Shown: piece after piece, positions 60,201 through 64,000 of the stretch
Layout: every line of letters starts with the position of its first letter
Numbering within the stretch: the stretch's first letter is position 1
Assembly: GCA_018712245.1 (NCBI GenBank)
Contig: DVHE01000043.1
Location: 31,220 to 95,219 of the forward strand
DNA length: 64,000 nt
Direction: 5' to 3'
DNA from: Candidatus Avoscillospira avicola
GTDB lineage: Bacteria; Bacillota; Clostridia; Oscillospirales; Oscillospiraceae
The notes under the pieces: model-generated
Told to the model about the DNA's origin: nothing
The model's database searches: none
The model's input: the letters and a program-made list of their open reading frames with translations, nothing else
Made by a program: the position numbers and the translations under genes

Positions 60201-62013
60201 TGAACAGGATTATACCAAATCCTTTGACCTTTCTATCTGGAAGCGGTTGGGTCCTGCGCTGCGGCCCTACCGGCTCTGCTTCGCGGGAATGTTCGCCTTC
60301 AACGCCCTGTGTGCGGCGGTGGATGTGGCGTTGCCGCTGCTGCAGCGCTATGCCATCCAGAACTTTATCGAGGCTGGCACCCTGACGGGCATTGTGCCCT
60401 ACGGCCTCTTCTACCTGGTGGTGATTTTGCTCCAGGCCTTGTCGGTGGTGCTGTTTGCCCGGAACTCCATGACCATTGAAATGAGCGTGGGCCGGGATCT
60501 GCGGCGCGACCTCTTTACCCACTTGCAGACGCTTTCCTTCTCCTTCTACAATGTCACGCCGGTGGGCTATATTCTCGCCCGCGTCATGAGCGACACCAAC
60601 CGCATCGCCGGCATGATCGCCTGGAACCTGACGGATATCCTCTGGGCCATGTTCTACGTGCTGGGCACCTTCGCTTCGATGCTGCTGCTCAACTGGCGGC
60701 TGGCTCTGGTGATTATCCTGATCGTCCCGGCCATTGCGGTGCTGACCTGGTACTTCCAAAACCGCATCCTCCACTGGAACCGGAAGGTGCGGAAGCTCAA
60801 CTCCAAGATCACCGGTGCGTTCAACGAGGGCATCACCGGCGCCAAGACTTCCAAGACCCTGGTGATCGAGGAGCAGAACACCGACAGCTTCCGCAGCCTG
60901 ACTGAGTCCATGCGCCGCTCCGGCATCCGGGCTGCCCGGCTCAACGCCGTGTATATCCCCCTGGTGCTGTTCTGCTCCACCATGGCTGTGGCCATCGTGC
61001 TGCTGCGGGGCGGCAATATGGTGCTGGACGGCCTGCTGGAGATCGCCACCCTCTCCACCTTCACCACCTATGCCGTGGGCATCTTCGAACCCATCCAGAT
61101 GACGGCGGCCAACATCGCCGAGTTCATCTCTCTGCAGGCCTCCATCGAACGGGTGACGGGCCTGATGGACCAGGTGCCCCAGGTGCAGGACACGCCGGAA
61201 GTCATCGAGAAGTACGGCGACGTCTTCCAGCCTAAGCGGGAGAACTGGGAGCCGCTGAAGGGCGACATCGAGTTCCAGGACGTGACCTTCCGCTACCCCG
61301 ACGGTGGCGAGGACGTGCTGCAGCACTTCTCCCTGAAAATCCCCGCCGGCACTACGGTTGCCATCGTGGGCGAGACCGGCGCCGGTAAGAGTACGCTGGT
61401 CAACCTGGCCTGCCGGTTCTTTGAGCCGACGTCGGGCAAGATTCTCATCGACGGAAGGGACTACCGGGAGCGGAGCCAGCTGTGGCTCCACGAAAACATC
61501 GGCTACGTCCTCCAGAGCCCGCATCTCTTCTCCGGCAGCGTCCGGGAGAACATCCGCTATGGCCGGCTGGACGCCACCGACGCCGAGGTGGAGGCTGCCG
61601 CCAAGGCCGTCAGCGCCGATACGGTGGTGGCCAAGCTGGAGAAGGGCTGGGACAGCCAGGTGGGCGAGGGCGGCGACAAGCTCTCCACCGGTGAGAAGCA
61701 GCTGATCTCCTTTGCCCGGGCCGTGCTGGCGGACCCGCGGATCTTCGTCCTGGACGAAGCCACCTCCTCCATCGACACCCAGACCGAGCAGCTGATTCAG
61801 GAGGCCATCGACCATCTGCTGAAGGACCGCACGTCCTTCCTGATCGCCCACCGGCTCTCTACCATCCGCAAGGCGGACCTCATTCTGGTGGTGCGCGACG
61901 GCAAGATCGTCGAGCAGGGAACGCACCAGGAGCTGCTCCAAAAGCGGGGCTATTACCATGACCTCTACTCCAAGCAGTTTGCCGAGGAGAGCGCCGCGAA
62001 GATTTTGCAGTAA
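60187..62013 (+). CDS. Heterodimeric ABC exporter, catalytic subunit (BmrD-like)
   Basis: This 608-aa exporter half has six membrane helices followed by an ATPase. Walker A is GETGAGKS (near 395) and Walker B IFVLDEATSS has the canonical catalytic glutamate. The signature reads LSTGEKQL instead of LSGGQ. With the partner's Asp at the Walker B end and its intact LSGGQ, this gives one good and one poor ATP site, the usual multidrug exporter heterodimer. ATG at 60187 is inside the first gene. Confidence 0.93.
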   Translation: MAAFDEQDYTKSFDLSIWKRLGPALRPYRLCFAGMFAFNALCAAVDVALPLLQRYAIQNFIEAGTLTGIVPYGLFYLVVILLQALSVVLFARNSMTIEMSVGRDLRRDLFTHLQTLSFSFYNVTPVGYILARVMSDTNRIAGMIAWNLTDILWAMFYVLGTFASMLLLNWRLALVIILIVPAIAVLTWYFQNRILHWNRKVRKLNSKITGAFNEGITGAKTSKTLVIEEQNTDSFRSLTESMRRSGIRAARLNAVYIPLVLFCSTMAVAIVLLRGGNMVLDGLLEIATLSTFTTYAVGIFEPIQMTAANIAEFISLQASIERVTGLMDQVPQVQDTPEVIEKYGDVFQPKRENWEPLKGDIEFQDVTFRYPDGGEDVLQHFSLKIPAGTTVAIVGETGAGKSTLVNLACRFFEPTSGKILIDGRDYRERSQLWLHENIGYVLQSPHLFSGSVRENIRYGRLDATDAEVEAAAKAVSADTVVAKLEKGWDSQVGEGGDKLSTGEKQLISFARAVLADPRIFVLDEATSSIDTQTEQLIQEAIDHLLKDRTSFLIAHRLSTIRKADLILVVRDGKIVEQGTHQELLQKRGYYHDLYSKQFAEESAAKILQ

Positions 62014-62014
62014 A
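61981..62014 (+). repeat. 34-bp direct repeat, copy 1 (3' end of the second ABC gene)
   Basis: These 34 bp, from GCCGAGGAGAGC to the stop codon and one A past it, recur without change at 62354-62387. Copy 1 encodes the true C-terminus. Confidence 0.95.
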
Positions 62015-62050
62015 AAAAGAACGGGACGGCCCGCGGCACCCGCACCGACC

Positions 62051-62076
62051 GTAGGGGCGACTATCAGTCGCCCGTA
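62051..62076 (+). repeat. GTAGGGGC-family palindrome, copy 4
   Basis: GTA is followed by GGGGCGACT, loop ATC, and AGTCGCCC: an 8-bp perfect stem. Confidence 0.8.
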
Positions 62077-62218
62077 CCGCACGCCCGATTCGCCGCCGGC
62101 CTGCGTTACCCGCACCGCGCCAAAGCCTCCCCTTGCGGGCCCCTTACACAGGGGAGCCTTTTTGTGCCGCCCGCGTGGGGGTGCGTTGACGCAAGCGCGG
62201 CGGGAATCGCCAGCCAGC

Positions 62219-62241
62219 GGGCGGCTGCTAGCCGCCCCTAC
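62219..62241 (-). repeat. GTAGGGGC-family palindrome, copy 5
   Basis: GGGCGGCT and AGCCGCCC pair around GCT, followed by CTAC. On the minus strand it begins GTAGGGGCGG. Confidence 0.8.
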
Positions 62242-62284
62242 GGGGCGGAACCATCGAACTCCGGCGCGAATCGGAACCCGGCAC

Positions 62285-62309
62285 GGGCGGCCATACAGGC
62301 CACCCCTAC
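62285..62309 (-). repeat. GTAGGGGC-family palindrome, copy 6
   Basis: GGGCGGCC and GGCCACCC pair (one mismatch) around ATACA, followed by CTAC. On the minus strand it begins GTAGGGGTGG. Confidence 0.75.
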
Positions 62310-62353
62310 AGCGGAACGGAGGTGCGGCGGGGCCATAGCAAACCGCCGCGCTC

Positions 62354-62387
62354 GCCGAGGAGAGCGCCGCGAAGATTTTGCAGTAAA
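62354..62387 (+). repeat. 34-bp direct repeat, copy 2
   Basis: Identical to 61981-62014, including the TAA that ends the ABC gene, but with no upstream coding frame. It abuts the sequence that leads into the operon terminator. Confidence 0.95.
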
Positions 62388-62404
62388 CGAATCATTGAAA
62401 CAGC

Positions 62405-62443
62405 AAACCGGACGGTCCACAGGCCGTCCGGTTTGACGTTTTT
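62405..62443 (+). terminator. Terminator of the ABC exporter operon
   Basis: AAACCGGACGG and CCGTCCGGTTT form an 11-bp perfect stem with an 8-nt loop, followed by GACGTTTTT. It lies just past the second 34-bp repeat. Confidence 0.88.
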
Positions 62444-62449
62444 AGGTAT

Positions 62450-62713
62450 TTATGCGTTCTGCGCCATCTTTTCCTGGGCCAGGGTCAGGGCTCGAGCCAG
62501 CTGGTCGGGACAGGAGGTCTCCTTCCAGCCGCAGTGGGTGCCCTGGAGGCGGCGGATCACCTCGTCTACGTTCATGCCTTCCACCAGGGAGCCGATTCCC
62601 TTGAGGTTGCCGTTGCAGCCGCCGGTGAAGACGACGTTGGTGAGGACATTGTTTTCCACATCAAAATCAATGGCGCTGGAGCAGGTGCCCTGGGTCTTGT
62701 ACGTAAAGTGCAT
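62450..62713 (-). CDS. TSCPD-domain protein (TIGR03905 type)
   Basis: An 87-aa protein ending in a TSCPD domain: FTYKTQGTCSSAIDF near the start, FTGGCNGNLKGIGSLVEGM in the middle and KETSCPDQLARAL near the end. Its four cysteines probably bind metal. The family resembles the C-terminal domain of some ribonucleotide reductases, but its function is unknown. ATG at 62713 is preferred over one 2 codons upstream, because AAGGA would be too close to the earlier one. Confidence 0.85.
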   Translation of the reverse strand: MHFTYKTQGTCSSAIDFDVENNVLTNVVFTGGCNGNLKGIGSLVEGMNVDEVIRRLQGTHCGWKETSCPDQLARALTLAQEKMAQNA

Positions 62714-62726
62714 AGTCATTTCCTTT

Positions 62727-63200
62727 CTATTCCGTTAAGTCACAGACGTCCATCTGCGCGTAGTCAATGAGTTCCTGGGGCGGCAGGATTACCTGCTGGC
62801 CTCTGGCGCCGGCGGAGACGGCGATCTCGTCGTAGAGCTGGGCCGTCTCGTCGATGAAGGTGGGGTAGGCCTTCTTCATGCCCACGGGGCTGCAGCCGCC
62901 GCGGATGTAGCCGGTCAGGGGCAGAAGCTCGTTCATGTGGACCAGCTCCACCTTCTTGTCGCCGGCCGCCTTGGCAGCTTTTTTGAGGTCCAGCGTGCAG
63001 CAGACCGGGATGCAGAATACCAGGATACCCCGCTTTTCACCCCGCGCCACCAGTGTTTTGAACACCTGCTCCTCTGGCATCCCGATGGCCCGGGCGGCTT
63101 TGCCGCCGCTGAGGTCGGATTCGTCGTATTCGTAGGAAGCGGTGCGGTAGGGGACGCCTGCCTGGGTCAGCAGCCGCAGGGCGTTGGTTTTCGTCATCAT
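62727..63200 (-). CDS. ybaK: YbaK-type aminoacyl-tRNA deacylase (Cys-tRNA-Pro)
   Basis: YbaK hydrolyses cysteine or similar residues mischarged on tRNA-Pro. The 157-aa protein has the fold's signatures KTLVARGEKRGILVFCIPV and AAKAAGDKKVELV (catalytic Lys). The glycine-rich loop GYIRGGCSPVGMKK is also seen. Two ATG codons lie in a row at the start; GAGGCGAT precedes the first. The TSCPD gene follows 13 nt downstream. It is divergent from a second YbaK-fold gene. Confidence 0.9.
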   Translation of the reverse strand: MMTKTNALRLLTQAGVPYRTASYEYDESDLSGGKAARAIGMPEEQVFKTLVARGEKRGILVFCIPVCCTLDLKKAAKAAGDKKVELVHMNELLPLTGYIRGGCSPVGMKKAYPTFIDETAQLYDEIAVSAGARGQQVILPPQELIDYAQMDVCDLTE

Positions 63201-63235
63201 ATCGCCTCACAAGTCAAGCTGTTGGAACAGTGGAA

Positions 63236-63264
63236 ATTATAGCGCAACCGGGCCGCGGTTGCAA
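63236..63264 (-). promoter_or_regulatory. Promoter of ybaK, sharing its -35 with the divergent promoter
   Basis: On the minus strand TTGCAA (63259-63264) and TATAAT (63236-63241) are spaced 17 bp. The same TTGCAA is the -35 of the plus-strand promoter. Confidence 0.85.
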
Positions 63265-63287
63265 CTGGAAAAACAATGTGCTACAAT
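63259..63287 (+). promoter_or_regulatory. Promoter of the second YbaK-fold gene, sharing the -35
   Basis: TTGCAA (63259-63264) and TACAAT (63282-63287) are spaced 17 bp, with TGC before the -10. The -35 is the same six base pairs used by the divergent promoter. Confidence 0.85.
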
Positions 63288-63325
63288 AAGTGCAATTTTG
63301 CGGAAAGAAACGGGAGGAAATGAAC

Positions 63326-63802
63326 ATGTCCATTGAAAAGGTGAGAGCCTATTTTGAACCCCTGGGAATCGCGGACCGGATTCGGGAGTTCCCCGTCTCC
63401 AGCGCCACGGTGGAGCTGGCGGCCCAGGCCCTGGGGGTGGAGGGCAAGCGCATCGCCAAAACCCTCTCGTTCCTGGTGGGGGAGCAGTGCGTGCTGATCG
63501 TGGCCGCCGGGGACGCCAAGGTGGACAACGGCAAGTTCAAAGCGCAGTTCCACACCAAGGCCAAGATGCTGCCCCACGACCAGGTGCCGGCGTACGTGGG
63601 CCACGCCGTGGGCGGCGTGTGCCCCTTCGCGGTAAAGGAGGGCGTGGCGGTATATCTGGACGCGTCTCTCCGGCGGTTTGAGACGGTCTTCCCGGCCTGC
63701 GGCAGCAGCAACAGCGCCATTGAGCTGACCATCCCCGAGCTGGAGCGCTATGCCCAGACCACCCGGTGGGTGGACGTCTGCAAGGGCTGGCAGGAGGCCT
63801 GA
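63326..63802 (+). CDS. YbaK/prolyl-tRNA deacylase-domain protein
   Basis: This 158-aa single-domain protein has a YbaK/ProX-type editing fold: EFPVSSATVELAAQALGV, RIAKTLSFLVGEQCVLIV, then VDNGKFKAQF (catalytic Lys region) and GHAVGGVCPFAV. It differs enough from the divergent YbaK to belong to another subgroup, so the two probably edit different tRNAs. ATG at 63326 is chosen because GGGAGG lies 8 nt upstream, and the ATG 2 codons earlier is too close to it. Confidence 0.88.
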   Translation: MSIEKVRAYFEPLGIADRIREFPVSSATVELAAQALGVEGKRIAKTLSFLVGEQCVLIVAAGDAKVDNGKFKAQFHTKAKMLPHDQVPAYVGHAVGGVCPFAVKEGVAVYLDASLRRFETVFPACGSSNSAIELTIPELERYAQTTRWVDVCKGWQEA

Positions 63803-63813
63803 GGCTGCGCCAG

Positions 63814-63858
63814 CCAAAGCCTCCCCTTGGTGACCAAGGGGAGGTGGCGCGCAGCGCC
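63814..63858 (+). repeat. CCTCCCCTT palindrome with companion hairpin
   Basis: CCTCCCCTTGGT and ACCAAGGGGAGG form a 12-bp palindrome (63820-63844). GGCGC/GCGCC follows (63846-63858, GCA loop). The first 16 nt (63814-63829) are identical to 62120-62135 in the repeat cassette. Confidence 0.8.
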
Positions 63859-63870
63859 GGAGGGGTTACC

Positions 63871-63895
63871 GTAGGGGCCGATGGTCCGGGTTGCC
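63871..63895 (+). repeat. GTAGGGGC-family element, partial copy 7
   Basis: It begins GTAGGGGCCGATG like copy 1 read on its minus strand, but the second arm is lost. It follows the CCTCCCCTT palindrome, as if the two families travel together. Nothing else is recognised from here to the window end. Confidence 0.5.
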
Positions 63896-64000
63896 GCTAA
63901 GCCTTCCCGGCCCGCGTTGCGGCCCGCCAAGGCAAGCGGCGGCCCAACTGCTGCGGTCGCTTTTTCTGCCACAGGCAGCGCTCCCTTGCAGGCCACATCG

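Larger units (their letters stand above)
62015..62353. mobile_element. Repeat cassette between the ABC gene end and its terminator
   Basis: There is no gene in this 339-bp stretch. It carries three GTAGGGGC-family palindromes (62051, 62219, 62285) and a CCTCCCCTT-type stem with GGGGAGCC (62122-62158). It is bounded by the 34-bp direct repeats. The second repeat copy is followed by the operon's terminator, so the cassette looks inserted or built up between the stop codon and the terminator without harming the protein. Confidence 0.65.

Noticed and set aside
63748..63996. An 82-codon minus-strand frame at the right end
   Set aside because: It spans the CCTCCCCTT and GTAGGGGC repeats and the end of the YbaK-fold gene, and has no ribosome site or recognisable motif.

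Overview
The window is about 64 kb of GC-rich (roughly 60%) bacterial chromosome. It looks like a spore-forming member of the Clostridia in the Oscillospiraceae (Flavonifractor/Lawsonibacter/Pseudoflavonifractor neighbourhood). The basis is Firmicute gene order (cdaA-cdaR, yicC-remA-gmk-rpoZ-priA-def-fmt-rsmB-rlmN-prpC-prkC-rsgA, ecfA1-ecfA2-ecfT-truA, nadD/yqeK-LCP-rsfS-leuS), a sipL-spoIVA sporulation pair, an archaeal-type V-ATPase, frequent TTG starts behind good Shine-Dalgarno sites, and GTAGGGGC-type interspersed palindromes. The taxon is inferred from family content and not tested by search. I see no CRISPR array, transposase, phage gene, rRNA or tRNA.

Layout. 1-3908 (minus): V-ATPase genes E, DUF2764, A, B, running off the left edge. 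4218-9103 (minus): an efflux-type unit of TetR regulator, large ABC transporter fusion, 4'-phosphopantetheinyl transferase and a frameshifted Nudix hydrolase, with a palindrome inside the tetR promoter. 9117-12604 (minus): RNase J, a small membrane protein, and a MATE transporter divergent from smc. 12695-24202 (plus): smc, ftsY, rdgB, yhbY, a nadD-yqeK fusion, an LCP ligase, rsfS, leuS, and rpsU with its own consensus promoter. 24221-27552: a DnaQ-like exonuclease, a SpoU methyltransferase (minus), a palindrome-rich gap, and a DUF3343/cysteine-desulfurase pair. 27572-41781 (plus): c-di-AMP synthesis (cdaA, cdaR), then a dense run of translation, replication-restart and signalling genes ending with the PASTA kinase and rsgA. 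41782-45588: a hairpin-rich noncoding block, a 51-residue membrane protein, and sipL and spoIVA, each behind the same promoter-like motif. 45601-46438 (minus): a likely 6S RNA, a DUF1292 protein and a small secreted protein. 46531-54481 (plus): PBP1A, a methyltransferase, ECF transporter genes, truA and a DUF5711 protein. 54494-57187: a ClpE-type chaperone behind a strongly structured leader of about 290 nt. 57204-58069 (minus): a small membrane protein and dCMP deaminase. 58118-62443 (plus): a heterodimeric ABC exporter preceded by a 23-codon leader ORF and an intrinsic terminator. 62450-64000: a TSCPD protein, two divergent YbaK deacylases, and repeats.

How it fits together. Most genes are core growth machinery: translation, chromosome segregation, peptidoglycan and c-di-AMP signalling. 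The accessory content is export and defence against small molecules: the TetR-ABC unit, MATE, and the attenuated ABC exporter. The strongest candidates for new biology are regulatory. They are the bmrB-like attenuator before the exporter (58118-58343), the contiguous hairpin leader of the Clp gene (54522-54817), the 6S-like RNA (45636-45840), two divergent promoters sharing one self-complementary -35 hexamer (63236-63287), and a repeat cassette that separates the exporter operon from its terminator and is flanked by a 34-bp duplication of the gene end (61981-62387).
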